Below, piece by piece: positions 55,780 through 63,975 of a stretch of DNA of 64,000 nucleotides. The stretch's first letter is position 1; every line of letters starts with the position of its first letter. A program made the position numbers and the translations under genes. Source of the stretch: Bacteroidales bacterium (GTDB taxonomy: Bacteria; Bacteroidota; Bacteroidia; Bacteroidales; GCA-2748055); NCBI GenBank assembly GCA_029210725.1, contig JARGFM010000003.1:122654-186653 (forward strand), read 5' to 3'. The notes beneath the pieces were generated by a model. That model ran no database searches. It was not told the origin of the DNA and worked only from the letters and a program-made list of their open reading frames with translations.

Positions 55780-56364
55780 ATGTCTCTGTTTGAGCTCTAT
55801 TTTAAACTGGGATTGCAGCATATCGCTGATCTGAAAGGCTATGATCATATCCTTTTTATTCTCACTCTCTGCGTGGTATACAGCCTGAAAGAGTGGAAAA
55901 AGGTGCTGGTGCTGGTGACCGCCTTTACCCTGGGTCATTCGCTCACCCTGGCACTGGCCACCCTGGACCTGTTGAGGGTGGATGGCGATCTGGTAGAGTT
56001 CCTGATCCCGCTGACCATATTTATAACGGCCCTGGCCAATCTTTTTGGCCGGAATCGCCGGGTAAGCTCCCTGCAACACTACCTGAAGTATGCTGCAGCT
56101 CTGTTTTTCGGGCTGATCCATGGACTGGGATTCTCCAACTATCTCCGCAGCCTCCTGGGTTCCGGGCGGGGACTGGTACTCCCCCTGTTTTCCTTTAACG
56201 TGGGGATCGAGGTGGGGCAGATCATCATTGTTGTTCTGATTATGTTGCTGACCAGGTTTGTGGTGGATCTGCTGGGAGCAAACAGGCGCGAATGGCATGT
56301 TATGCTCAGCGGGGCCGGTCTGGGAATCTCCATGGTTCTGATGATTGAGCGATTTCCTTTCTGA
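55780..56364 (+). CDS. HupE/UreJ family membrane protein
   Basis: This 194-residue protein has about six membrane helices and the family motifs [40 protein letters not shown] and [11 protein letters not shown], whose histidines are proposed to pass nickel or cobalt. It starts directly as a membrane helix. The stop overlaps the xerD ATG (TGATG), so xerD translation is coupled. I see no hydrogenase or urease genes nearby. Confidence 0.9.
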   Translation: MSLFELYFKLGLQHIADLKGYDHILFILTLCVVYSLKEWKKVLVLVTAFTLGHSLTLALATLDLLRVDGDLVEFLIPLTIFITALANLFGRNRRVSSLQHYLKYAAALFFGLIHGLGFSNYLRSLLGSGRGLVLPLFSFNVGIEVGQIIIVVLIMLLTRFVVDLLGANRREWHVMLSGAGLGISMVLMIERFPF

Positions 56365-57263
56365 TGGACTGGCAGGGGATCATAAAGGAGTTTGAAGGGT
56401 TCCTGAAGCTGGAGAAGGGCCTGTCGCCCAACTCCCGGGCAGCCTATCTGTCCGATATTGCCAGACTGCAGCTTTATCTGGATAGTTCCGGGAACGACCT
56501 TGCACCGGAAGAGCTGGAGCCTGAACATCTGAGCCGTTTCCTGGCCTGGATCAGTGAGCTGGGACTATCAGCCAGAAGTCAGGCCCGGATTCTTTCAGGG
56601 ATAAAGGCTTTCTACCGCTACCTGCTGATGGAAGAGATCATAGAGAAGGATCCCACGGCCTTGCTGGAAGGTCCCAGACTGGGAAGTAAACTGCCGGAGG
56701 TGCTTACGGTGGCCGAGATAGACCGGATGCTGGAAAAGATCGATCTAAGCAAACCCCAGGGGCGCCGGAACAAGGCCATGCTGGAGACCCTTTACAGCTG
56801 CGGTCTGCGTGTTACGGAGCTGGTGGGCCTGCAGATTTCGGGAATATTCCGGGCCGAAGGCTTTATCCGGGTTATCGGGAAAGGGGATAAGGAGCGGCTG
56901 GTCCCTTTCAGTCAGCGCGCCCTGAAAGAGATCGATCTTTACCTGATCGACCGGAACTCTCTCCCCATACAGCCGGGACACAAGGATATACTCTTCCTGA
57001 ACCGAAGGGGAAGGAAACTCACCCGGAACATGGTATTTACGATCATCAGGGAGCTTGCCGGGGATGCGGGCATTCAGAAAACGGTGAGCCCCCATACTTT
57101 CCGGCACTCCTTTGCCACCCACCTGGTGGAGGGGGGAGCCGACCTGCGGGCCGTTCAGGAGATGCTTGGTCACGAATCGATTACCACCACCGAGATCTAC
57201 ACCCACCTGGACAGGGAGTACCTGCGTGATGCCATTCTCAGTTTTCACCCCCGCTCCAGGTAG
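56364..57263 (+). CDS. xerD: Site-specific tyrosine recombinase XerD
   Basis: This 299-residue recombinase has an N-terminal SAM-like core-binding domain ([20 protein letters not shown]). The catalytic domain carries the active residues as Arg in [13 protein letters not shown], Lys in [38 protein letters not shown], and Tyr in [10 protein letters not shown]. The length and full set of residues fit the chromosomal dimer-resolving XerD, not a phage integrase. Confidence 0.94.
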   Translation: MDWQGIIKEFEGFLKLEKGLSPNSRAAYLSDIARLQLYLDSSGNDLAPEELEPEHLSRFLAWISELGLSARSQARILSGIKAFYRYLLMEEIIEKDPTALLEGPRLGSKLPEVLTVAEIDRMLEKIDLSKPQGRRNKAMLETLYSCGLRVTELVGLQISGIFRAEGFIRVIGKGDKERLVPFSQRALKEIDLYLIDRNSLPIQPGHKDILFLNRRGRKLTRNMVFTIIRELAGDAGIQKTVSPHTFRHSFATHLVEGGADLRAVQEMLGHESITTTEIYTHLDREYLRDAILSFHPRSR

Positions 57264-57266
57264 CGC

Positions 57267-58268
57267 TCAGCCCGGGCAGGCATCCAGGATGGCATCCATT
57301 AGCCTGTTGTTCTCTTTATGGATACTGATCCGGTCGGGATGATCGTCAAACCACTCCACAGTTTTCTTAATTCCCTCCCTGAAGGGGATGGTGGCAACAA
57401 ATCCGGGAACAAAACGCTTTATTTTTGTATTATCAAAAATGACACTGTGGGCTTTATCACCCATCAGGTTTCCGCGCATCCATTCCTGTCCCATCGTATC
57501 CGCCACCCTGAAAATGAGTTCGGAGGAGACATGCACAGCTTTTAGTTCCGCGCCTGCAGCTTCAGCCACGGACTGGTAGATCTGGTTCCAGTTCAGCAGC
57601 TCATCGGAGGTGATGTGAAAACTGTGACCGATGGCTTGCATATGGCCCATCAGGCCCACAAATCCCTTTGCAAAATCCCGCGAATGAGTGATGGTCCAAA
57701 GGGAGGTCCCGTCCCCGTGTATGATCACCGTACCTCCTTTTCTCATCCGGTCGATAATGGTAAAATCCTCCCAGCTTCCTATGGCCACGGGAATCACGGT
57801 CTCATAGGTGTGGGAAGGTCTTACAACGGTAGCGGGAAATCCATTTTCACGGTATGCCTTCATCAGAAGCTCCTCGCATGCAATTTTATCCCGGGAATAG
57901 TCCCAGTAGGGATTGGCCAGGGGCGTGGATTCTGTAATAACAGGATGGCTGGGAGGTTTCTGGTAAACGGAAGCTGAACTGATAAAAATATACTGGTCAC
58001 AGTTGGCAGAGAAAAGCTGAATATCCCGTTCTATGTCGGAGGGAGTATAGGCAATGAAATTAACCACCACATCGAAGTGTTTTCCTTTTAGTAAGGTCCT
58101 CACCTCTTGAACGTTGTTAATGTCGACTTGGATAAATCCGGCCTCTGACAAAGTGCTGTGGCCTCTCTGCCCCCTGCTCAGAATCGTCAGTTCAAAGCCG
58201 CTGGCAAGTGCAAGTTCTGAACAAGCCCTGGAAATATTCCCGGTCCCGCCAATGAAAAGTGCTTTCAT
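57267..58268 (-). CDS. NAD-dependent epimerase/dehydratase-like SDR
   Basis: This 333-residue protein has MKALFIGGTGNISRACSELAL (Rossmann), FDVVVNFIAYTPSD, YIFISSASVYQKP and a YSRDKIACEE segment that supplies the YxxxK pair. It is an atypical extended SDR of the kind annotated as NAD-dependent epimerase. The substrate, probably a nucleotide or free sugar, is unknown. It is divergent from the dehydrogenase gene by 38 bases. Confidence 0.85.
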   Translation of the reverse strand: MKALFIGGTGNISRACSELALASGFELTILSRGQRGHSTLSEAGFIQVDINNVQEVRTLLKGKHFDVVVNFIAYTPSDIERDIQLFSANCDQYIFISSASVYQKPPSHPVITESTPLANPYWDYSRDKIACEELLMKAYRENGFPATVVRPSHTYETVIPVAIGSWEDFTIIDRMRKGGTVIIHGDGTSLWTITHSRDFAKGFVGLMGHMQAIGHSFHITSDELLNWNQIYQSVAEAAGAELKAVHVSSELIFRVADTMGQEWMRGNLMGDKAHSVIFDNTKIKRFVPGFVATIPFREGIKKTVEWFDDHPDRISIHKENNRLMDAILDACPG

Positions 58269-58306
58269 TTTACTTACTTTATTAGTTCGCTAAAAATACC
58301 AAGTTA

Positions 58307-59344
58307 ATGAAAGCAATGATGCTAACGGGCATTCGGCAGATGGAAATGAAAGAAGTGCCTGCTCCGGCCATCCTGGATGAAAGGGATGTACTGATCAGGA
58401 TGAAGACCCTGGGCGTTTGCGGATCAGATATACATTACTATGTTTCCGGAAAGATCGGCGATCAGGTGGTTAAGTACCCTTTTACTGTTGGACATGAAGG
58501 AGCAGGCGAGGTGGAGGCTGTTGGAAGTGCCGTTAGCCGGGTAAAGCCGGGCGACCGGATTGCCATCGAGCCTGCCATGCCCTGCGGAGAATGCGACCAG
58601 TGCAGGGGAGGGCGGCCACATACCTGCCGGAAGCTGCGCTTTCTGGGTTGTCCCGGTCAGGCCGAAGGTTCTCTTTCCGAATATATCGTAATGCCTGAAA
58701 GCAGCTGCTACAAAATACCGGACCATATGAGCTTTGATGAAGCTGCCATTTCGGAGCCCCTGGCCATTGGCCTGTATGCGGTGAAGCAGTCGATCCCCAT
58801 GGAGGGAGCCAGAGTGGGGATCCTGGGATTCGGCCCTATTGGAATGAGTGTTCTGCTGCCTGCCCTGGCCTTGGGTGCCAGTGAGGTGTATGTAAGCGAT
58901 AAGATAGATGAACGCCTGAAAATTGCCCGGAAAAGCGGCGCCCGGTTAACGGCCAATCCCGACCGGGAAGATGTGGTGGAAAAGATATCCGGGCAGGTAC
59001 CGGAGCTTCTGGACGTGGTATTTGAGTGCTGTGGCCAGCAGGAAGCCATCGATAATGCTGTGGATCTGCTGAAACCAGGAGGAAAGCTGATGATCATCGG
59101 GATCCCGGAATTTGATCGCTGGTCCTTTCCGGTGGATAAATCGCGGCGTAAAGAACTTTGCTTCCAGAATGTGAGAAGGCAGAACGAAGCCGTGCAACCC
59201 GCCCTGGATATGATGGCCGCAGGCGAGATATCCGTGGCTGACATGACCACTCACCGCTTTCCCTTTGAACAGAGCAAGAAGGCCTTTGACCTGGTGGCGG
59301 CTTACGGGGACGGGGTCATGAAGGCAATGATTGATTTTAACTAA
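58307..59344 (+). CDS. Zinc-dependent polyol (sorbitol/xylitol-type) dehydrogenase
   Basis: This 345-residue medium-chain dehydrogenase has GVCGSDIHYYVSGKIG and VGHEGAGEVEAVG (catalytic zinc ligands), the structural zinc loop CGECDQCRGGRPHTC, and the NAD motif GILGFGPIGMSVL. The substitution pattern near the catalytic site is that of sorbitol/L-iditol or xylitol dehydrogenases. The exact polyol cannot be decided. It is followed after 47 bases by a PIG-L deacetylase. Confidence 0.88.
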   Translation: MKAMMLTGIRQMEMKEVPAPAILDERDVLIRMKTLGVCGSDIHYYVSGKIGDQVVKYPFTVGHEGAGEVEAVGSAVSRVKPGDRIAIEPAMPCGECDQCRGGRPHTCRKLRFLGCPGQAEGSLSEYIVMPESSCYKIPDHMSFDEAAISEPLAIGLYAVKQSIPMEGARVGILGFGPIGMSVLLPALALGASEVYVSDKIDERLKIARKSGARLTANPDREDVVEKISGQVPELLDVVFECCGQQEAIDNAVDLLKPGGKLMIIGIPEFDRWSFPVDKSRRKELCFQNVRRQNEAVQPALDMMAAGEISVADMTTHRFPFEQSKKAFDLVAAYGDGVMKAMIDFN

Positions 59345-59391
59345 GCTTTTGGCTACTTTCATATTCGAATCTTAAACATTAAACGACAAGC

Positions 59392-60228
59392 ATGAAGAAC
59401 ATTCTGATTACCCTGATCCTGGCAGCCCTGCCCCTGGCTGTCATGGGACAACCCGAACAGCCGGTCGAGCAATGGACCGGAAAGACCATTCTGTTGATCG
59501 GGGCTCATCCCGATGATGACTCTTATTCCATGGGAACCCTGGGCATGCTGAATGCCAATGGGAACGAGGTCTATATCGTAATACTAACCACCGGAAATGT
59601 GGGAACGCAGGATCCCGACCTGGGGATGATGGACCTGGCCCTGATCCGCAAGCAGGAGGAGCAGGCAGCCCTGGCCACCATGGGTATTCCCACCGATCAC
59701 TATATCAATCTGGGTTATGACGATGGCATGCTGGAATACGAGGATACGAAAGAGGTGGTTGCCAAGCTGGTGAGGATGATCCGTAAAATCAAGCCGGATG
59801 TTCTTTTCTCCTTCGATCCGGGAAAGGGAAGTGTGCGCTGGCACAAGGCCGACCACCGGGCTTCTGCTCAGCTTTCGGCCGATGCCGCCCGGGCGGCCAT
59901 GTGGCCCCTGATGTTCCAGGGACAGATTACGGTGGAGGGACTCGAGGCCCACACCATCCCGGAATACATGCTCTACGATTCGGCCGAAGAGGATAAAAAT
60001 ACCTGGGTGGATATCTCAGAATGGGAGGAGCGAAAAGTGGAGGCCCTGATGAAATATGTAAGCCAGTTCAGCTCCGGATGGTCCGATTACAAGGGTCCCG
60101 AGATGTCGCCTGAGGAAGAGAAAGAAGTGAAAGCAGCTCTGAGCGAATGGATTCACGAGAAAAAGGACGGGAAGCCCATGGAAGGCTTCCGTCACTACAA
60201 AGGCCTTCCCGACGATCTTGGCAGATAA
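59392..60228 (+). CDS. Secreted PIG-L/LmbE family deacetylase
   Basis: This 278-residue protein has a signal peptide ending at VMGQ. The zinc motif GAHPDDDSYSMG, a LTTGNVGTQDPD loop and the second metal motif RWHKADHRA follow; these define the PIG-L fold (GlcNAc deacetylases such as MshB and LmbE). It is probably periplasmic and removes N-acetyl groups from a sugar conjugate (inference). Its C-terminus ends 37 bases before the DUF1080 lipoprotein. Confidence 0.9.
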   Translation: MKNILITLILAALPLAVMGQPEQPVEQWTGKTILLIGAHPDDDSYSMGTLGMLNANGNEVYIVILTTGNVGTQDPDLGMMDLALIRKQEEQAALATMGIPTDHYINLGYDDGMLEYEDTKEVVAKLVRMIRKIKPDVLFSFDPGKGSVRWHKADHRASAQLSADAARAAMWPLMFQGQITVEGLEAHTIPEYMLYDSAEEDKNTWVDISEWEERKVEALMKYVSQFSSGWSDYKGPEMSPEEEKEVKAALSEWIHEKKDGKPMEGFRHYKGLPDDLGR

Positions 60229-60265
60229 GACATTATATGCAATAACCATAAAAAAATACCAGACC

Positions 60266-61033
60266 ATGAAAACTATTTGTTGTACGACCCTTATTTTGTC
60301 TTTATTCGTGTTGACTGCCTGCAAGCAGGATCCTGTTGGACTGGGAGCCAAGGCTCCCGCAGGGGCAGAGCTTCTGTTTGATGGAACCGCCGAATCGCTT
60401 CATGAGAACTGGATCTACTGGGAGGGTCCCAGGTTTGCCGCAGAAATGCCTATAAAATGGGAAATTGTGGAGGATCCGGTGGATGGCGGTACGGTCATGA
60501 GCAGCGACGATCCCGCGGTGGTGGATCATAAATACGGTTCGGCCGATATTGTGACCAAAAAGGAATACCGCGATTTCCGGCTCCATGTGGAGTTCCTGAT
60601 CGAACAGCCTGGAGGAAACTCGGGTGTTTACCTGCAGAACCGCTACGAGATCCAGATTCTGGACGGCGATTCGACTCGGCACGGAATGGCCGCGGTGATC
60701 AATGAGATCGACTCTCCTTACTATGCCTATAATGGTACAGGGAAATGGAACTCCTATGACATGGTCTTCCGGGCTGCCCGTTTTGAGAATGGGGAACGTA
60801 TTGAAAAGGCGCTGGTTACCAACTACTTCAATGGCATCAAAGTCTATTCCAATATCGGAATCAACCAGGTATGGGGAGGAGCCAATTCAGGAATCGATGG
60901 CGGCAATGATGGCGGCAAAGGGATCACCGACACACCCGGAGGCATTAAGCTGCAGGCCGAGGGGTATTCGGTACTATACCGCAATATCTGGATCAAGGAG
61001 CTGGATCTGGCGGAGGCGGATACCGATTTTTAA
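60266..61033 (+). CDS. DUF1080 (3-keto-disaccharide hydrolase-like) lipoprotein
   Basis: The 255-residue lipoprotein has lipobox LTAC. Its concanavalin-like sandwich has LFDGTAESLHENWIYWEG, FRLHVEFLIEQPGGNSGVYLQNRYEIQILD and a C-terminal GGIKLQAEGYSVLYRNIWIKEL. DUF1080 proteins include 3-keto-glucoside hydrolases. With the PIG-L protein and the dehydrogenase upstream it may process an oxidised or acetylated sugar at the envelope. A longer open frame begins at 60218 inside the previous gene, but the signal peptide fixes 60266. Confidence 0.88.
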   Translation: MKTICCTTLILSLFVLTACKQDPVGLGAKAPAGAELLFDGTAESLHENWIYWEGPRFAAEMPIKWEIVEDPVDGGTVMSSDDPAVVDHKYGSADIVTKKEYRDFRLHVEFLIEQPGGNSGVYLQNRYEIQILDGDSTRHGMAAVINEIDSPYYAYNGTGKWNSYDMVFRAARFENGERIEKALVTNYFNGIKVYSNIGINQVWGGANSGIDGGNDGGKGITDTPGGIKLQAEGYSVLYRNIWIKELDLAEADTDF

Positions 61034-61099
61034 GACCAGTTCCTTCATCATTAGTGACAAATTTAACCAATAAATAAAAGATTTTGAAAATTTTTAAGT

Positions 61100-61131
61100 T
61101 TTGATTTTAACCTATAAATGAGGTATTTTTG
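61100..61131 (+). promoter_or_regulatory. Promoter of the XRE-toxin-antitoxin operon
   Basis: TTTG at 61100-61103 and TATTTTTG at 61124-61131 are separated by 20 bases, a full match to the Bacteroidota consensus. Transcription would begin near 61138, about 35 bases before the XRE start. One arm of a 12-base inverted repeat fills most of the spacer. Confidence 0.7.
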
Positions 61132-61174
61132 AACAATTAATGATTTTTATAGCAACTTGACAATTTATAGGTTA
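61108..61174. promoter_or_regulatory. Perfect 12-bp inverted repeat, likely XRE operator
   Basis: TAACCTATAAAT at 61108-61119 and its exact reverse complement at 61163-61174 are about 55 bases apart centre to centre, close to five helical turns. The first arm lies between the -33 and -7 boxes; the second ends on the A of the XRE start codon. A partial copy (TTTATAG) occurs near 61145-61151. This suggests two or three sites for an autorepressor that could loop or cooperate. Confidence 0.65.
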
Positions 61175-61515
61175 TGAAATTAGGAGATAAGATAAGTACC
61201 TTACGTAAAGAAAAGGGACTGAACCGCGATCAGTTCGGTAAGATGATCGGCACCTCCGGAGCTGTTATTGGTAGATATGAACGGGATGAAATAACCCCTT
61301 CCGTGGAGATTGCTAAAAAAATGGCCGATGCCTTAGAAGTTTCTCTGGATTATCTGACCGGCAGCACTAACTATCTCATACAGGATAAGAAAATGCTTTA
61401 TCGATTAGAGCTCCTTGAAAAAATCGACAAACCGGAACGCGAAAGGATCCTGCATGTAATGGATTCTTTGCTCAGGGATGCACAAATGAGCTTAACTCAC
61501 CAAAAACTGGCCTGA
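61174..61515 (+). CDS. XRE-family transcriptional regulator
   Basis: This 113-residue protein has a helix-turn-helix at residues 5-60 (LRKEKGLNRDQFGKMIGTSGAVIGRYERDEITPSVEIAKKMADALEVSLDYLTG). A helical C-terminal part (LYRLELLEKIDKPERERILHVMDSLL) probably dimerises. It heads a three-gene operon with an antitoxin and a ParE-like toxin, and the inverted repeat over its promoter makes it the likely repressor of the module. Confidence 0.9.
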   Translation: MKLGDKISTLRKEKGLNRDQFGKMIGTSGAVIGRYERDEITPSVEIAKKMADALEVSLDYLTGSTNYLIQDKKMLYRLELLEKIDKPERERILHVMDSLLRDAQMSLTHQKLA

Positions 61516-61517
61516 TC

Positions 61518-61748
61518 ATGAACCTGCAATATATTTCAGACAACAAGGGAAAGACCACTGGAGTTTTCATTCCTATTCAGGAATGGGAAGACCTGAAATC
61601 AAAATACAAGGGACTGGAGAACGAAGAAGTGGATGTTCCCAATTGGCACAAAGATCTGGTAAGAAAACGCATGGATGAGTACAGGAAAGATCCAGATATT
61701 GCAATGGACTTTGATGCTGCAATGGATGACATTGAAAAAGAGCTTTAA
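61518..61748 (+). CDS. Antitoxin of a ParE/RelE-type module
   Basis: The 76-residue acidic protein (NLQYISDNKGKTTGVFIPIQEWEDLKSKYK, then a C-terminal helix ending DFDAAMDDIEKEL) matches small Bacteroidota antitoxins of RelE/ParE modules. The N-terminal strand-helix would pair with DNA or the XRE protein and the C-terminal helix would wrap the toxin. It starts two bases after the XRE gene, and its stop overlaps the toxin ATG (TAATG). Confidence 0.85.
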   Translation: MNLQYISDNKGKTTGVFIPIQEWEDLKSKYKGLENEEVDVPNWHKDLVRKRMDEYRKDPDIAMDFDAAMDDIEKEL

Positions 61749-62116
61749 TGCATAAATCCATTATACTCCCTCTTGCCAAAGAAGATATCCGGGAAGCGGC
61801 CCATTGGTACAATAACCAAAGCCCTGGACTGGGAAAAAGATTCACAGAGGAAGTCCGCGACAGCATCCAATTCATTAAGCAAAACCCCACAGCCTGCAGC
61901 ATACGCTATGATGAGGTCAAAACAGCTGTCCTAAGGGTATTCCCGTTTATGATCCACTATACAGTGGATGAGGCTAATAAAACCGTGATTATCTCTGCCG
62001 TGCTGCACACCAGCCAGGATCCAGAAGTGTGGAAAAGAAGATATAAATCAGGTGACCCATTCAAAATCAAACGAAAATCCTTCATTGTTAAGTTCTTGCC
62101 TTTGTGCTTCAGATAA
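61748..62116 (+). CDS. RelE/ParE-family toxin with C-terminal extension
   Basis: This 122-residue protein has the RelE/ParE fold pattern: ILPLAKEDIREAAHWYNNQSPGLGKRFTEEV, then YDEVKTAVLRVFPFMIHYTVDEANKTVIISAVLHTSQDPEVWKRR. Related toxins usually end near the final W-K-x-R, at about residue 99. Here 23 more residues (after RRY) run into an antisense overlap of 69 bases with the convergent gene. This suggests that the original stop was lost when the adjacent AT-rich segment was joined. Toxic target unknown: gyrase for ParE, ribosome-bound mRNA for RelE. Confidence 0.87.
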   Translation: MHKSIILPLAKEDIREAAHWYNNQSPGLGKRFTEEVRDSIQFIKQNPTACSIRYDEVKTAVLRVFPFMIHYTVDEANKTVIISAVLHTSQDPEVWKRRYKSGDPFKIKRKSFIVKFLPLCFR

Positions 62117-62473
62117 AGGCATTATGATATAATGCTCATGGGATACAGTTGACAGTATCTCTTTACCTTTACTAATCAAACACACATCTTCAATAAAATA
62201 ATTCTTCCAGTTCGCATATTCCTTTTTCAAAAGGAACTGCTTCACATTCTCAGATAAATGAAACCGGATGATATCTCCGCTTTGATAGATTTTACCTTCT
62301 CTTGTTTTTATAATCTCATAAGGTTCCCCCGGCAGCACTTCGGCAAGCGATGACTTGTAATCCTTGGAAAGAGCATTAAACTCCACTGTATCTGCGCCTT
62401 CAAGAGCCAGATCAAGAAGGTGTCTCCATTGAGCATCTGACTTCACGGAACTATCACAATAGTACTTCTCCAT
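62048..62473 (-). CDS. Unknown protein, candidate immunity to the RHS tip
   Basis: The 141-residue protein has no signal peptide or recognised motif and is fairly acidic, with aromatic-rich strands (PYEIIKTREGKIYQSGDIIRFHL, YANWKNYFIEDVCLIS). It begins 10 bases after the stop of an RHS C-terminal tip, the usual position of the cognate immunity gene in polymorphic toxin loci. The function is inferred from that position alone. Its 3' end overlaps the ParE toxin gene. Confidence 0.6.
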   Translation of the reverse strand: MEKYYCDSSVKSDAQWRHLLDLALEGADTVEFNALSKDYKSSLAEVLPGEPYEIIKTREGKIYQSGDIIRFHLSENVKQFLLKKEYANWKNYFIEDVCLISKGKEILSTVSHEHYIIMPLSEAQRQELNNEGFSFDFEWVT

Positions 62474-62483
62474 GGCTTAAAAT

Positions 62484-63377
62484 TCAGTTAATCAATTCAC
62501 TAGTACTAATAAAAGTACTTCCAATATTTAAGGGACTCAATGGATGTGTATGGGCTTGTATTCGTAGCCCCCACCTTGATGAATAAACACCACTGTTAAT
62601 TGCTCTAAATGTTGACGCTTCACCAATAAAAAGTGCCCAGGAAGCTGTATTGAAAAATGCATCTACACGATCATTTCCTCTAACTAATTCACCTGTTAAA
62701 TGAACGGAATTTGGCCCCCTAAAAAAAGACTGTGCTGTAACAATGGCACCATCAACAAAATTATAGGATAGCCTATTAAAGAAATTTTTGCTACGACTCC
62801 ATTTATGCATACCTGAGGGATTCCATTGTCTGAGTTCACCAGAATTACCCTCAAAAGCTGCGATAGAATAACCATGTGGGTAGGAAGATATAATATCAGT
62901 ACCACTCATAGACACTCTTGATGCCGCTTCCCCATAAATATCATCAATTGGGTCATTCAGCCATGATACAGGAGTGAGTGGTGTTGAAAGAGAACTAGAG
63001 GATTCCCATCCAGGATTCCTTGGTGAGAAGTTTATACTGAGGTCTCCTTTCTCCCATATATATCCATATCTTTGTTTGCCCGGTAAATATGTTCTCACAA
63101 ATCCTCCCAGACTTCCTGAAATATTAAATGAACCGCCGCCGCCTCCAAATGTGCCAAGATAGCTTTGCCCGGCAGATGTAGAGGCACCATATCCTCCGTA
63201 ATATGAAATCCCGCCAAACGGATTCCATTCCCCGCCATCGTGACTATTCAAAAGGTTTCTGACGATATCATTGAACTGTTTAGTCGTAAGATAACCTGTC
63301 GGATCGATAAAGCGAAGGGGATTAATCAGGGCATAGGTATACCTTATGAATTCATCGATACAACAGTCTTTAAACAT
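62484..63377 (-). CDS. Orphan RHS-repeat C-terminal tip (polymorphic toxin remnant)
   Basis: The 297-residue product opens with IRYTYALINPLRFIDPTGY at residues 11-29, the hallmark end of the RHS-repeat-associated core (usually RYSYxLNNPLxYxDPxG). No RHS repeats or signal precede it: an in-frame TAG lies two codons upstream. A Gly/Ser-rich linker follows, then a C-terminal domain of about 200 residues that I do not recognise. It ends close after an AHTHP motif (276-279). It looks like a displaced toxin tip that could recombine with a full-length RHS gene elsewhere. Confidence 0.7.
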   Translation of the reverse strand: MFKDCCIDEFIRYTYALINPLRFIDPTGYLTTKQFNDIVRNLLNSHDGGEWNPFGGISYYGGYGASTSAGQSYLGTFGGGGGSFNISGSLGGFVRTYLPGKQRYGYIWEKGDLSINFSPRNPGWESSSSLSTPLTPVSWLNDPIDDIYGEAASRVSMSGTDIISSYPHGYSIAAFEGNSGELRQWNPSGMHKWSRSKNFFNRLSYNFVDGAIVTAQSFFRGPNSVHLTGELVRGNDRVDAFFNTASWALFIGEASTFRAINSGVYSSRWGLRIQAHTHPLSPLNIGSTFISTSELIN

Positions 63378-63398
63378 TAACTATCCAGACTACCTTTC

Positions 63399-63887
63399 TT
63401 ATTCAGGAAAATATATTTCCTCTATAAATTCAATTGAATCACTTTTTTCAATTCGATTTAGGTATTCGATTGCTTCATCCGTTGATATTACTCCTGAATT
63501 TACAAAGTAATTGCATCGTCTTAAATAATAAGGATTTAGGGTATTAGAATCTGGAGTAAGAATTAAGTTTGATAATCTAGTAAGTTTAATTGTAAACTCT
63601 TCATTCTCCCAAATTACTGTGTTACATCCATCTTCTATCATGTTATACTGAGCACTATGAAATTGAAGGTTGTTGTTCTCCATGCTATATGAATAAGGTC
63701 CTAAGAGTCCATTTTCGCTTGAGTAAAATGATATATAATTGGAATCTATGATTACTTCTGTGTATACATTTTCATTTTCAATGTAGAACCAAGAACCAAT
63801 TAAGTTAATACCCCTTTGTTCCTTCTTCTCAGGTATACAACTAAATACAAATGTTAAAAGTAGCGTATATATAACGTAGTTCTTCAT
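63399..63887 (-). CDS. Small lipoprotein, lipocalin-like
   Basis: This 162-residue lipoprotein has lipobox VFSC. The mature part is rich in strands and aromatic residues (GSWFYIENENVYTEVIIDSNYISFYSS), an order seen in lipocalin-like lipoproteins. Codon use is AT-rich like the adjacent RHS tip and unlike the rest of the window. It ends 21 bases upstream of the tip ORF. I do not recognise a specific family. Confidence 0.65.
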   Translation of the reverse strand: MKNYVIYTLLLTFVFSCIPEKKEQRGINLIGSWFYIENENVYTEVIIDSNYISFYSSENGLLGPYSYSMENNNLQFHSAQYNMIEDGCNTVIWENEEFTIKLTRLSNLILTPDSNTLNPYYLRRCNYFVNSGVISTDEAIEYLNRIEKSDSIEFIEEIYFPE

Positions 63888-63925
63888 ATTTATGGATTTA
63901 TATTGTGGTATAGCTCTCTTAAATA

Positions 63926-63975
63926 GGGTCTGCTGAAAAAGTCATTTAATATACACATAATGTTGATAATCAACA
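63926..63975. repeat. Possible insertion-sequence end and palindrome
   Basis: GGGTCTGCTGAAAAAGTCA at 63926-63944 resembles the terminal inverted repeats of several transposase families, from memory. TGTTGATAATCAACA at 63961-63975 is a perfect palindrome with a one-base centre, and TGTTGAT recurs at 63981-63987. The window ends at 64000, so no transposase can be seen. The assignment is weak. Confidence 0.3.

Noticed and set aside
56364..57263. Phage or island integrase
   Set aside because: Size, domain order and coupling to hupE fit housekeeping XerD; no phage genes or attachment repeats are visible nearby.
62484..63377. JAB-type metalloprotease toxin assigned from the AHTHP motif
   Set aside because: The usual following S-x-x-D and an upstream catalytic Glu could not be placed with confidence, so only the RHS-tip call is kept.
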